Assembly: GCF_024609215.1 (NCBI RefSeq)
Contig: NZ_JANIPD030000001.1
Span: forward strand, 186,001-250,000
Length of the DNA stretch: 64,000 nt
DNA from: Curtanaerobium respiraculi
GTDB taxonomy: Bacteria; Actinomycetota; Coriobacteriia; Coriobacteriales; Eggerthellaceae
Direction: 5' to 3'
A model generated the notes under the pieces. It saw only the letters and a program-made list of their open reading frames with translations, made no database searches and was not told where the DNA came from. The position numbers were made by a program, and so were the translations under genes. Of the stretch, positions 11,837 through 20,548 are shown one piece after another (the first letter of the stretch is position 1; each line of letters opens with the position of its first letter).

Positions 11837-14061
11837 GCAAACGCCCCATTTCCTTCTTCGATCAACGTCTTCTCCGCTTCTAGGATACTAGAGAAAAGGT
11901 CGTTTAGGTCGATTCCGAGCAACTCGGCGCCGCGGGCGATGTTCTCGCGATCGCATCCTGCGGCGAAGCTCGCCGATTTGAACTTCTTCTTCAACGACTT
12001 CAGATTCATGTCAAGCACGCTATGCGAGGGCCGCACCAGCACGCATGCGTTGACAAGGCCGGACAGCTCGTCGATGGCGAACAGCACCTTCTCCATCTGG
12101 TGCTCGGGAGCCGGCACCGCGGGGTTCCAGTCGGCGTTGTGAGTCTGCAGGCAACGCGCCACTAACGGGTTCGCACCCGCCTCGGCAAGCATCTCCGCCG
12201 CCTTCAGCGTGTGCTCGGCGGGCGTGGGGAATTCCTCCCAGTCGAGGTCGTGCAGCAGGCCGACGATGCCCCAGAACTCCTCGTTGGCGGAGTCGTATTC
12301 GCGCGCGTAGTACCTCATCAACGCCTCCAGCTGCAAACCGTGCTGGATATGGTATTCATCTTTGTTGTGGGCCTTCAGCAAATCGAGCGCCGCATCGCGC
12401 GTGATGCCCGCGTCGAGCTTCTCGCCGGGAAGCGGGGCGGCGACGCCCGCGCAACCGTTCTCTTCGGCGAATGCCCCCGGCTCCGCTTCCCCGGCCGGCG
12501 GAATCGCTTCCGTTCCGCCGGCCCCCGCCGCGGCAGCCGCGGGCGCGGCATCGTCCTTCTTCTGCTGCTTGGCTTCCGGCCTCATGTGCGGGAACAGCAG
12601 CACGTCGCGGATGGACGCCTGGTCGCATAGCAGCATGATCATCCGGTCGATGCCGTAGCCGATACCGCCCGCCGGCGGCATGCCGTACTCGAGTGCGCGG
12701 ATGTAGTCCGCATCGTATTCCATCGCCTCATCATCACCCTGGGCCTTCGCCTCCACCTGGGCGATGAAGCGCCTCTCCTGATCGACGGGATCGTTCAGCT
12801 CGCTGAAGGCGTTGGCATATTCATGGCCGGCGATGACCAGCTCGAACCGGTCCGTTAGACGCGGATCGGACGGCTTGCGCTTGGCAAGCGGGCTCACCTC
12901 CACCGGGTAGTCGCACACGAACGTGGGGTTCACGATCTCGGACTCGCACAGCTCGTCGTACAGGACGAACACAAGCTTCCCGGCACCCCACGAGGGATCC
13001 CATTCCAGATGCTCTCGATCGAGGATCGCGCGGAGCTGCTCGACGGGCGTGTCGAGCGTCACGTCCTCCCCCACGTGCTCGCTCACCAGCTGCGTCATGG
13101 CGACGCTGCGCCACTCGCCCCCGAATTCGATCGTCTTCCCCTGGTAGGAGATCGCATCGCCCTCGTTCACCGCGGCATTCGCCGCGCGGAACAGCCCCTC
13201 GGTCAGGCGTTTCATACCCTCCACGTCGCTGAAGGCGCAGTACGCCTCCATGCTGGTGAATTCGGGGTTGTGCGTCAGGTCCATTCCCTCGTTGCGGAAC
13301 TGGCGGCCGATTTCGAATACGCGGTCCATGCCGCCCACCAGCAGGCGCTTCAAATGCAGCTCCGTGGCGATGCGCAAGTAGCATTCCTGGTCGAGCGCGT
13401 TGAAATGCGTGGTGAAGGGCTTCGCGTTGGCGCCGCCGAGCGTCTCCTGCAGAATCGGGGTCTCCACCTCGAGGTAGCCCTGGTCCTCCATGTACCGGCG
13501 GATGGCGGAAATGATGCGCGAGCGCTTGATGAACACGCCCTTGACATCGGGATTCATTGCCATATCGACATAGCGCTGGCGGTAGCGCGTCTCCTTGTCG
13601 GAGAGCCCGTGGAATTTCTCGGGCAGGGGTCGGATGGATTTGCTCAAAAGCTCCCATCCGTCGGCGCGCACCGACAGCTCGCCGCGCTTGGTGCGCATGA
13701 CCGTGCCCTCCGCGCCGATCCAGTCGCCCACGTCCAGGTCCTTCATGGAGGCAAACGATTCGTCGCCCAACTCGTTCACACGGCAGAACAGCTGCACATC
13801 GCCCTCGCGGTCGCGCAGCACCAAGAACATGATCTTGCCCTGGTTGCGGATGGCCATCACGCGGCCGGCAACCTTCACGCGGTCCTCCGTCGACGCGCCG
13901 TCCTCGAGCCCCGCATAACGCTCCGCAAGCTCGCCCGTCAGCGCCGTCGCATCGTACGCGTGGCCATAGGGCTGCGCACCCGCCTCCAGCAGCGCGGAGC
14001 GCTTGTTCAATCGGACCTGCCGCGGATCGTCTTCGATCGCATGGTTCTGCACTTCCGCCAT
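11833..14061 (-). CDS. lysS: Class II lysyl-tRNA synthetase fused to a C-terminal HD domain
   Basis: Residues 1 to about 500 are a complete class II LysRS: an OB-fold anticodon domain (VKVAGRVMAIRNQGKIMFLVL), motif 2 around FEIGRQFRNEGMDLTHNPEFT, and motif 3 in GIGYGIDRMIMLLCDQ. After an Ala/Pro/Glu-rich linker comes a domain of roughly 170 residues with an HD pair in GLLHDLDWEE and a later QTHN, typical of metal-dependent HD hydrolases. LysRS is usually about 500 aa, so the total of 742 aa reflects a fusion. The ATG at 14061 is chosen for its GGGAG site; an ATG at 14109 would add 16 residues. The stop overlaps the OPT start. Confidence 0.95.
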   Translation of the reverse strand: MAEVQNHAIEDDPRQVRLNKRSALLEAGAQPYGHAYDATALTGELAERYAGLEDGASTEDRVKVAGRVMAIRNQGKIMFLVLRDREGDVQLFCRVNELGDESFASMKDLDVGDWIGAEGTVMRTKRGELSVRADGWELLSKSIRPLPEKFHGLSDKETRYRQRYVDMAMNPDVKGVFIKRSRIISAIRRYMEDQGYLEVETPILQETLGGANAKPFTTHFNALDQECYLRIATELHLKRLLVGGMDRVFEIGRQFRNEGMDLTHNPEFTSMEAYCAFSDVEGMKRLTEGLFRAANAAVNEGDAISYQGKTIEFGGEWRSVAMTQLVSEHVGEDVTLDTPVEQLRAILDREHLEWDPSWGAGKLVFVLYDELCESEIVNPTFVCDYPVEVSPLAKRKPSDPRLTDRFELVIAGHEYANAFSELNDPVDQERRFIAQVEAKAQGDDEAMEYDADYIRALEYGMPPAGGIGYGIDRMIMLLCDQASIRDVLLFPHMRPEAKQQKKDDAAPAAAAAGAGGTEAIPPAGEAEPGAFAEENGCAGVAAPLPGEKLDAGITRDAALDLLKAHNKDEYHIQHGLQLEALMRYYAREYDSANEEFWGIVGLLHDLDWEEFPTPAEHTLKAAEMLAEAGANPLVARCLQTHNADWNPAVPAPEHQMEKVLFAIDELSGLVNACVLVRPSHSVLDMNLKSLKKKFKSASFAAGCDRENIARGAELLGIDLNDLFSSILEAEKTLIEEGNGAFA

Positions 14062-14270
14062 GTGTTCTCCCGTTCGTCGTGCGGTCGTCGCGAGGACGAC
14101 ATCGTTCATTTCCCGCCCCCGCTTGCGAAAAAGCCCTGGAGCACCTGGGATCCGCCCGCATGGCCACCCCGGTGGCGCAAGGCCAACGCAGCATGGAAAC
14201 AAGGGCGAAGAACGGGTGCCTCAGGGCTGTGCAGCGTCGGCATCTCGCCGTTTGCGGAACGGCGGGGCGA

Positions 14271-14741
14271 TTAATTCGCCACTTTGGTGATCACCATGTC
14301 GATCTCGCGCCCGGTGGGGCCCGTCGATTTGATCTCGTCGCCCTTCTTGTGCCCGATGAGCGCCGCACCCACGGGGCTCTCGTTGCTGATCTTGCCCGTG
14401 CGGACGTCCGCTTCGGCGGCGCCCACGATGTTGAAGATGCGCTCCTTGCCGCTCATCTCCACCGTCACCGTGCTGCCGATGCCCACGCGGGTGGAGCGCT
14501 TGCTCTGCGCCACCACCGTGGCGTCGCCCAAGATCCGCGTCAGCTCGGCGATGCGGGTTTCCACCATGGCCTGCTCGTTCTTCGCATCGTCGTATTCCGA
14601 GTTCTCGGAGATATCGCCGAACTCGCGAGCGACCTTGATGCGCTCGCCGACCTCGGCGCGCTTTTCCGTCTCAAGGTAATGCAGCTCCTCTTCGAGCTTA
14701 CGCTTCCCCTCTTCGGTCAGGACGTAATTCTGTTCTGCCAT
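14271..14741 (-). CDS. greA: Transcription elongation factor GreA
   Basis: Rescues backtracked RNA polymerase by stimulating transcript cleavage. The standard 156-residue length holds an N-terminal coiled coil with the tip motif EFGDISENSEYDDAK, which carries the acidic tip residues, and a C-terminal FKBP-like domain ending GREIDMVITKV. Start ATG 14741 with AAGGGA upstream. It lies about 210 bp upstream of lysS on the same strand, a common pairing in Gram-positive genomes. Confidence 0.97.
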   Translation of the reverse strand: MAEQNYVLTEEGKRKLEEELHYLETEKRAEVGERIKVAREFGDISENSEYDDAKNEQAMVETRIAELTRILGDATVVAQSKRSTRVGIGSTVTVEMSGKERIFNIVGAAEADVRTGKISNESPVGAALIGHKKGDEIKSTGPTGREIDMVITKVAN

Positions 14742-14840
14742 GGCTATCCCTTTTCGCTACGTACGGATGATGGATAAAAGGAACGTGACACGCGCTCAGG
14801 GCACATGTCACGCTGAGATGCAGGTTATGCGAGACGAAGC

Positions 14841-15134
14841 TTACTCGTCTTTCGCGTCGCTGGCCTTCTTGACAACCTTCTTGACGACCTTCTTCTTGGG
14901 GGCGGGGACAGCCTGCTTCGCTTCGGGGGCGGACTGCTCCTCCACGACCTCAACGACCTCCCCTTCGGATTCCTCGGATTCCTTCGCGTTCTTGCCCATG
15001 CCTTCGCGCAGGTTCTTCACGCTTTTGCCGATGGCGCTTCCCAGCTTGGGGAGGTTCTTAGGCCCGAAGATGAGCAGCACGACCACCAGGATGATGACAA
15101 GTTCCATAGGACCGAAAAGACCGAGAATTTTCAT
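14841..15134 (-). CDS. tatA: Sec-independent translocase subunit TatA
   Basis: A 97-residue protein with one N-terminal membrane helix (MELVIILVVVLLIFG), the conserved FGPKNLPKLG hinge with its Phe-Gly, an amphipathic helix, and a charged tail ending in Lys-Val repeats. TatA oligomers form the twin-arginine pore. A strong AGGAGG site precedes the ATG at 15134. Likely Tat substrates in this window include the NlpC/P60 hydrolase next door and the ferredoxin at 54.5 kb. TatC is not in the window. Confidence 0.92.
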   Translation of the reverse strand: MKILGLFGPMELVIILVVVLLIFGPKNLPKLGSAIGKSVKNLREGMGKNAKESEESEGEVVEVVEEQSAPEAKQAVPAPKKKVVKKVVKKASDAKDE

Positions 15135-15181
15135 AAGGACCTCCTAGAAGGCGGGTTCCGAAAAGCCTGCCGCTTTTTGGA

Positions 15182-15210
15182 AGAAAGGGTGTCCCCGCTG
15201 AGACACCCCG
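15182..15210 (-). terminator. Terminator downstream of tRNA-Pro
   Basis: On the minus strand GGGTGTC pairs with GACACCC across an 8-nt loop, followed by TTTCTTCC, 12 bp past the tRNA 3' end. Confidence 0.7.
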
Positions 15211-15221
15211 ATTGCTCCTGG

Positions 15222-15295
15222 TCGGGATGACTGGATTCGAACCAGCGACCTCTGCGTCCCGAACGCAGCGCTCTACCAAGCTGAGCCACATCCCG
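15222..15295 (-). tRNA. tRNA-Pro (CGG anticodon)
   Basis: 74 nt folding as a cloverleaf: acceptor stem CGGGATG/CATCCCG with discriminator A, anticodon stem CTGCG/CGCAG around the loop TTCGGGA (anticodon CGG), and a T arm containing GGTTCGAATCC. No CCA is encoded. Confidence 0.95.
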
Positions 15296-15340
15296 TTTCG
15301 CCGCTTTCACAGCGGGAGATATAGTATCACAGAGTCCGGC

Positions 15341-15375
15341 AAAGGGGAGGGGAGGTTCGAGCCCTCCCCTTTTCA
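15341..15375. terminator. Bidirectional-looking terminator hairpin after the NlpC/P60 gene
   Basis: Perfect 11-bp inverted repeat AAAGGGGAGGG / CCCTCCCCTTT with a 10-nt loop. It is downstream of the hydrolase stop on the minus strand, and a T run is present on both strands because the arms end in AAA/TTT. Confidence 0.6.
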
Positions 15376-15400
15376 TCACATTTTTCCCTGCGGGGAACGC

Positions 15401-16534
15401 CTACGGGCGGACGATCTTCATACCGGACTGCACGGAGCCCACGATGACGCCGATGCCGTAGTCGGCCGCGTGGATCATCTGGCCGCCGCCGATGTAGATG
15501 CCGCAATGGCCGCTCTTCACGCACACGTCGCCCGGAGACGGGTTGGACACGGCGGAATAGCCCATCAGGCTGCTGCTGGTGAATATGCGCGAATGGGAGC
15601 CGCTGAGGCAGTAGCTCACCAAACCGGAGCAGTCGTATGAGGAAGGGCCGACCGCGCCCCAGACGTAGGGCGCGCCCAGGCAAGCGTACGCGCGGCTGAC
15701 CGCATCGCTGCCGCCTTCGTAGGATCCGCCCGAGTTGCCGGATCCGCCGCCATTATAATCATCGTCATCGGTATAGCTCGAGCCGCCTCCGCCGTTGCTG
15801 GAAGACCCCCCGCCGCTGTTGGATTGCCGCTCCGACGCGGCGCCCTGCTGGGCGGATGCCGCGACCGTCGCCGCCGCCTGTGCGGCAGCTGCGGCTTCTT
15901 CCGCCTGGCGCTTCTGCTCCACCAGCTGAGCCACTTCGGAGGACAACGCGTTGTACGTCGCCTCGTACTGAGACACCGTCGCCGCGGCCTCTTCCTTCGC
16001 CTGGCGGGCGGACTCCGCCTGCTCGGCGGCTACGCGCTCCTGCTCGGCATATTCGTCCTTAGCCGCCTGCAATGCGGTGCGCTCATCCTTGATCTGGACA
16101 ACCGTCTCGGCCTTGTCTTCCGAGATATCGTTCAGAAGATCCAGGCTGGTCGCGAATTCCTCGAACGTGGATGCGCCCATGAGCACGTCCAGGAAGGAGC
16201 CCGTGCCGCTGCGGTATGTGCTGCGGACGCTGTTGCCCAGATGGGTTTGCAGCGTGGCGATGTTGTTGTTCGCCTCGTCGATTTGGGCCTGGGCCTCGTC
16301 CATCTTGGACTTTGCGTCCTCCTGGGCTTGGAGCGCTTCCGTGTACTGGTCGGACGTCTGCTCCAATGTGGCCTGCATGGCCTTGAGCGACGCGTACGCC
16401 GCATCGGCCTCTGCCTGCTTATCTGCGATTTCATCAGCGAAGGCGAGCGTCGGGTTGAGGACCGCCATCGCACCGATTGCGGCAGCACCCGTGACGAAGG
16501 TGCGCCGAGGGAGCCGGGTATCAGTATTCTTCAT
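15401..16534 (-). CDS. Tat-exported NlpC/P60 peptidoglycan endopeptidase with coiled-coil N-domain
   Basis: 377 residues. The signal peptide carries a twin-arginine pair (PRRTFV) and a moderately hydrophobic core ending near AFADE, so Tat export is likely. Residues 35-230 are a long Ala/Gln/Glu coiled coil of the type that regulates cell-wall hydrolases. A Gly/Ser/Asp-rich linker (about 230-265) leads to the NlpC/P60 domain with catalytic YDCSGLV and GHCGIYIG, and HAADYG near the end supplies the third polar residue. It should cleave stem peptides at the cell surface. The gene stands alone between terminator and repeats; the start ATG 16534 has AGGGAATG upstream. Confidence 0.93.
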   Translation of the reverse strand: MKNTDTRLPRRTFVTGAAAIGAMAVLNPTLAFADEIADKQAEADAAYASLKAMQATLEQTSDQYTEALQAQEDAKSKMDEAQAQIDEANNNIATLQTHLGNSVRSTYRSGTGSFLDVLMGASTFEEFATSLDLLNDISEDKAETVVQIKDERTALQAAKDEYAEQERVAAEQAESARQAKEEAAATVSQYEATYNALSSEVAQLVEQKRQAEEAAAAAQAAATVAASAQQGAASERQSNSGGGSSSNGGGGSSYTDDDDYNGGGSGNSGGSYEGGSDAVSRAYACLGAPYVWGAVGPSSYDCSGLVSYCLSGSHSRIFTSSSLMGYSAVSNPSPGDVCVKSGHCGIYIGGGQMIHAADYGIGVIVGSVQSGMKIVRP

Positions 16535-16820
16535 TCATTCCCTGCCTAGAGTCGATTGCTTGCTTTCGGCTTCGGTAGATTTTAAAAGCGAAGGGATGAA
16601 AAAGCAACCGATGTGGAGACGCGGCGGACAACACGCCGCGTCTCCGAGGGCGATCCGGCATGCGAGCCGAGCCCCCATTACCCCATATCGTCGGTGGGTA
16701 AGCGCACCCCCAGCATATTGCGGTGCGCGCGCTTCTCCGCGGTGGGCTCTGTCTCCACATTTCCCAGCTTCCCGGCGGAAGCCGAAGCGGCGGCCGCGCG
16801 AACGGTGCGCGAGGCGCAGC

Positions 16821-16929
16821 GTGACGGCCAACCGTGTGACGGCCAACCGTATTGGTTGTCACATAACGTGACGGGCAATCGTATGGGATCTCAAGCTGTT
16901 ATGTGACAACCAATACGGTTGGCCGTCAC
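16821..16929. repeat. Inverted pair of family A palindromes in a gene-free stretch (16535-17077)
   Basis: Two perfectly complementary 32-bp arms (16836-16867 and 16898-16929) enclose a 30-nt loop, and a partial unit GTGACGGCCAACCGT precedes at 16821. Each arm contains one complete 27-nt unit. The rest of this 540-bp gap has no convincing gene: a short minus-strand tail ending VDKNVVAGV before a TAG at 16973 may be a gene remnant, and a 9-bp hairpin (CCCGGCTAT/ATAGCCGGG, 17040-17069) follows trpB2 and may end its transcript. Confidence 0.8.
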
Positions 16930-17077
16930 CATGCAGCGCACGGGCAGGCGTTTCTCGGTTCAGGGATTTTGACTACACGCCCGCCACGACGTTCTTGTCG
17001 ACGGCGTAGCCGTAGTACATCGCCATGGAATGGCCGGGGCCCGGCTATTTGCGACGTGCGATAGCCGGGGCCGTGTT

Positions 17078-18541
17078 TTATTCCAGGGGAAGGCCTCCGG
17101 CGCGCTGGATGCCGGGGACCGCGGGGATCGTGGCGAAGCCTGCTTCCAGCTCCTCGTCGGTGGGCACGTGGTCGACCATGGTGCCGTTGTTGAACGCCTC
17201 ATAGGCCTTCATGTCGAAGTAGCCGGTGCCGGTCAGCCCGAACAGGATCACCTTCTCCCCGCCGGTCTCACGGCAGCGTTCGGCTTCGCGGATAGCCTGC
17301 AGGATCGCATGGGCGCTTTCGGGCGCGGGCAGGATGGTTTCCAGCGTGGCAAACTGCTCCGCGGCGGCGAACACGTCGGTCTGCAGCACGTTGACCGCTT
17401 CCAAATAGCCGTCGTGCTTGAGCTTGGCGATGATGGGCGAAATGCCGTGGTAGCGCAGACCGCCGGCATGGTCGGGACTGGGCAGGAAGCCGTTGCCCAG
17501 AGTGAACATCTTGCAGAGCGGGCAGGTCTGGCCGGTGTCGGCGAAGTCGTAGGCGTAACGGCCGCGGGTCAGGCTGGGGCAGCTGGCAGGCTCCACCGCC
17601 ACGAAGCGCGTGTCCGGGCGCACGCCGCGCAGCTTGTCGCGCATGAACGGGGCGATCAGCCCGCCCAGGTTGCTGCCGCCGCCCGCGCAGCCGATCACGA
17701 TGTCGGGGTACTCGCCCAGCTCTTCCAGCGCGGTGTAGCTTTCCATGCCGATGATCGACTGATGCAGCATCACCTGGTTCAGCACGCTGCCCAGCTGGTA
17801 GCGGCCCTTGTTGTCGGGCACGTTCAGCGCCCGCTCGACCGCTTCGGAGATCGCGGTGCCCAACGAGCCGGTGGAGCCGGGATTGTCAGCCAGCATCTTC
17901 CGGCCGATTTCCGTGGTGTCGGAAGGCGAGGGAGTCACCGTGGCGCCGAAGGTCTGCATGATGGAGCGGCGGAAGGGTTTCTGCTCGTAGCTGCACTTGA
18001 CCATGAACACGTCCAGGTCGAGCCCGAAATGCGCGGCAGCCTCAGACAAGGCGGTGCCCCACTGGCCGGCTCCGGTTTCGGTGGTGATGGTGGTCAGCCC
18101 TTGCTCGTGCGCGTAGTAGGCCTGGGCCAGGGCGCTGTTCAGCTTGTGCGATCCGCTGGTGTTGTTGCCCTCGAACTTGTAGTAGATGCGGGCGGGCGTG
18201 TTCAGTGCGCGCTCCAGATTGTAGGCGCGGCACAGCGGGCTGGGGCGGTAGACCTTGTACATCTCGCGGATAGGTGCGGGGATCTCGTAGTACTCGGTCT
18301 GGTCGTCGAGCTCCTGCCGACTGAGTTCCTCGCAGAACACGGGCGAGATATCGACCGGGGTCGCAATCGCGCCGTTCGGCAAGCGCATGGGCTCGGGCGC
18401 TTCGGGCATGTCGGCGCGCAGGTTATAGAAGACCGTGGGGGTCTGGTCTTCGCGCAGGTACACGCGGTAGGGCGCGCTCTCTTCGGCGGTCGCGGGGGCT
18501 TGGGTCATGTTTTGGGTCGTGGTCTGGGTTGCAAAGCTCAT
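17078..18541 (-). CDS. TrpB2-type tryptophan synthase beta chain
   Basis: PLP enzyme converting indole and serine to tryptophan. The 487-residue length and N-terminal layout (RPSPLCRAYNLERAL) match the TrpB2 branch, not TrpB1. The PLP lysine is in GSHKLNSALAQ, the phosphate-binding loop is GCAGGGSNLGG, and TETGAGQWGTALS is the catalytic Glu region. No trpA or other trp genes are adjacent, which suits TrpB2 enzymes that salvage indole. A T-box leader lies immediately upstream, so expression should respond to uncharged tRNA, most likely tRNA-Trp. The ATG at 18541 has GGAAAGGAAC upstream. Confidence 0.93.
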   Translation of the reverse strand: MSFATQTTTQNMTQAPATAEESAPYRVYLREDQTPTVFYNLRADMPEAPEPMRLPNGAIATPVDISPVFCEELSRQELDDQTEYYEIPAPIREMYKVYRPSPLCRAYNLERALNTPARIYYKFEGNNTSGSHKLNSALAQAYYAHEQGLTTITTETGAGQWGTALSEAAAHFGLDLDVFMVKCSYEQKPFRRSIMQTFGATVTPSPSDTTEIGRKMLADNPGSTGSLGTAISEAVERALNVPDNKGRYQLGSVLNQVMLHQSIIGMESYTALEELGEYPDIVIGCAGGGSNLGGLIAPFMRDKLRGVRPDTRFVAVEPASCPSLTRGRYAYDFADTGQTCPLCKMFTLGNGFLPSPDHAGGLRYHGISPIIAKLKHDGYLEAVNVLQTDVFAAAEQFATLETILPAPESAHAILQAIREAERCRETGGEKVILFGLTGTGYFDMKAYEAFNNGTMVDHVPTDEELEAGFATIPAVPGIQRAGGLPLE

Positions 18542-18599
18542 GGGTGTTCCTTTCCTCGTTGTCCTTCACTTTGCCGTGCTGGTGCCCAGGAACGAGGGA

Positions 18600-18840
18600 A
18601 CGAAAAAAGCCCGCCCTTCGAACCTGAACGATTCAAGGACGGGCCATAAGCTCGCGGTACCACCTTGATTCACGGGTCGCCCCGTGCACTTTGCAGGAGT
18701 CCAGCAACTCCCTGGCAACTCACGTATGCCTTCCGTCGCAGCCTCATCGGTGCGCCCTCGGCGGCCCACTCGGCACCCCGCTTCTCCGCCCGGATCCCAG
18801 CACCCCGGACTCTCTGTGCGCGCGTTGGCGTCTACTTTTC
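18600..18840 (-). promoter_or_regulatory. T-box riboswitch leader of trpB2
   Basis: On the minus strand the T-box sequence AAGGTGGTACCGCG (18653-18666) is exact to the AANNTGGNACCGCG consensus. It is followed by a GC-rich hairpin and TTTTTT at 18602-18645 (GCCCGTCC...GGGCGGGC). Upstream are AGTAGACG and AGAGAG motifs typical of stem I. A UGG at 18766-18768 within GAGTGGGCC is the best specifier candidate (Trp), but I did not fold the whole leader. Confidence 0.9.
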
Positions 18841-19308
18841 CGCTTCATCGGTTTCGCCGGCAGGTGTGCCGACGTTGCACGGGATTCTACGCGCGCTATG
18901 CGATAGCGCGCAAGTCCCAATTTCGAAAAAATTTGCGACTGGCGCCTGCTGGACTCCTTTTCCCCATACCGCCAGGATTTCGAGGAAGACTAGCTCCGCG
19001 CTTTTCGCATGGCAAAACGGGCAGGTCCACGTTCTTTTCCGACCCGGGTTCAAGGGACGATGGCATTTCGGGCAGCAGCGCGCTTTTGCCAGCCGGGCGA
19101 TTTGGCGCTGGGCTCGGGAAACCCCAGTGAAAATGCGGCGCTCGCTTCGAATGGGCGGAAATACGCCTTTTCGCCCATGCACGTGAAGTGCGGAGCGGCC
19201 CGAACTGCCACTCGGCCGTCGGCCAAGGTCCTCGCTGGGTACGCAGCGGCCCGATTTGCCATGCTAAAAGTGCGGAGCGCCCCGTTTTGCCATTAGGCGC
19301 CGCCGAGC
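18841..19308. other. Gene-poor 468-bp region with degenerate short direct repeats
   Basis: Between the T-box leader and the TIGR04076-like gene. Three imperfect copies of a TGGCAnnnCGGG-type unit read on the minus strand end near 19294, 19262 and 19212, two of them followed by GCTCCGCACTT. A minus-strand frame from 19182 contains two CxxC pairs but overlaps the T-box leader; I do not call it a gene. The trpB2 promoter probably lies between 18850 and 18920. Confidence 0.4.
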
Positions 19309-19725
19309 CTATCCCGTGTAGGCGTCTTCCTTGCTGCTGGTGAAGTCGTGCGCTTCCAAGTAGGCGCATTCGTCTTCGGTCTCCGGGATATCGAAGCGCT
19401 CCAGCTTGAAGATGACCGGGCGCGTGCCGTCGTTGCAGCAAGCGATCATCACCCTGTCATCGTTGGTCCACTTGTGCATGAACGCGCCGCCCTGGAGGCC
19501 GGTGTAGACGTAGCGGCTGATGCAGTCCCACGCCTCGGCGCAGGCGAACCGCTTGTCGCCGCCGAAACGGTAGAAGTCATCCCGGTCGCCTTCGCGCCAG
19601 AACTCGTAGACGTCGCCCTTCTTGAAACAGGGGCATGCCCCGCTCTCGGGGTCTGCCAGGTATTCCCGTTGCAAGTCCTCGTGTACCTTCGTGTCCAGGA
19701 CGGTCACCTTCACCCTATGCCGCAT
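19309..19725 (-). CDS. TIGR04076-family small protein
   Basis: 138 residues starting MRHRVKVTVLDTKVHEDLQ, then CPCFKKGDVYEF, CAEAWDCISRYVYT, and CCNDGTRPVIFKLE. This spacing of cysteines around a CxCFKKGD loop matches TIGR04076 proteins, whose function is unknown to me; the four or more conserved Cys suggest metal or redox chemistry. The ATG at 19725 is chosen because AGAGGAG lies 6-8 bp upstream; longer readings into 19839 lack a site. It is a stand-alone minus-strand gene in an accessory region. Confidence 0.75.
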   Translation of the reverse strand: MRHRVKVTVLDTKVHEDLQREYLADPESGACPCFKKGDVYEFWREGDRDDFYRFGGDKRFACAEAWDCISRYVYTGLQGGAFMHKWTNDDRVMIACCNDGTRPVIFKLERFDIPETEDECAYLEAHDFTSSKEDAYTG

Positions 19726-19925
19726 AGGGCGCTCCTCTCTCTTCTCGTCGCCTGCCGAATTATACCGCCGCTTTGAGCGGGATGCGTTCGGAGCTGCGAT
19801 TCCGGGTCTGTGCGCAGCGGGCATCGAAGCAGGCAGCAATTCCGATGAGAAGGCTACTGCTACGACGGCGATCTGGCGCAGGCACTTGTTTGATGCCCGC
19901 TCTGCGCCAACTCGGCTCGATAGTG

Positions 19926-20414
19926 CTAGGCCCCTAACGTCCTGATGGGGATCACGTAGATGCCATCTTCGACCTCGCGGGCGAATTCGCCGTTGCCGGT
20001 AATGACCGCCATGAATTTCGGAGGCCTCGTCTGTGTCTGCGGGTTCTTCAGCAGCTTTGTCCGCATCCGCCGCAGGCTTTCGACCCCATTCGGCACCTTG
20101 TCTTCGCTCGTTTTTATCTCGAAGGCGGCCCAGTTGCCATCGGCGAGTTGAATGACTGCGTCAGCCTCCAGCCCCGAATCGTCCCGGTAGTAACGCAGGG
20201 GGAGACTCTCGCTGAGGTCAAGTGTGGAAGCATATACGGCAAGATCGCGCATAACCATGTTCTCGAAGATCAGTCCGAAAGTCTGCCAGTCTTCTAATAG
20301 TCCGGCGCTCGAAACCCCCAGCATGGCGCAAGGAAGGCTTGGGTCCGCGAAGTAGCGTTTCGGTTTGGTTGCGAACCGCTTGCGCGACCGTGCAGGCGTA
20401 AGGGAATGATCCAT
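19926..20414 (-). pseudogene. C-terminal remnant of an AAA ATPase with DUF4143 domain
   Basis: 162 residues that match only the C-terminal half of DUF4143 ATPases: KRYFADPSLPCAMLGV, GLIFENMVMRDLAVYA, YYRDDSGLEADAVIQLADG and WAAFEIKTSED, a PD-(D/E)xK-like tail. The N-terminal P-loop domain present in the intact homologue at 50010-51179 is missing. A well-formed promoter sits just upstream, so the fragment may still be expressed. Most likely a decayed gene rather than a functional short protein. Confidence 0.7.
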
Positions 20415-20463
20415 GGCTTCCCCTGGTGCTTTCGATACCCAGCTGCATTGTTTTTGCTTCGCG

Positions 20464-20492
20464 ATTATAGAAAAACCGAATGCGTACTACAA
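20464..20492 (-). promoter_or_regulatory. Sigma70-type promoter upstream of the DUF4143 remnant
   Basis: On the minus strand TTGTAG, a 17-nt spacer, and TATAAT. The stretch is AT-rich compared with its surroundings. Confidence 0.55.
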
Positions 20493-20548
20493 GAAAATCC
20501 GAATGATGCTGTTCACCCAAAAAATTGGCTTCCCCGGTTTGTGTGGGT

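Noticed and set aside
14784-14811. GTGAC...GTCAC palindrome between greA and tatA
   Set aside because: Only the end words match family A; the core differs and the length is 28, so membership is not supported.
18832-19182. Minus-strand 116-codon frame with two CxxC pairs (CPKCHRPL and CPFCHAKS), zinc-ribbon-like
   Set aside because: It runs into the T-box leader, has no good ribosome-binding site, and sits in degenerate repeats; kept only as part of the gene-poor region.
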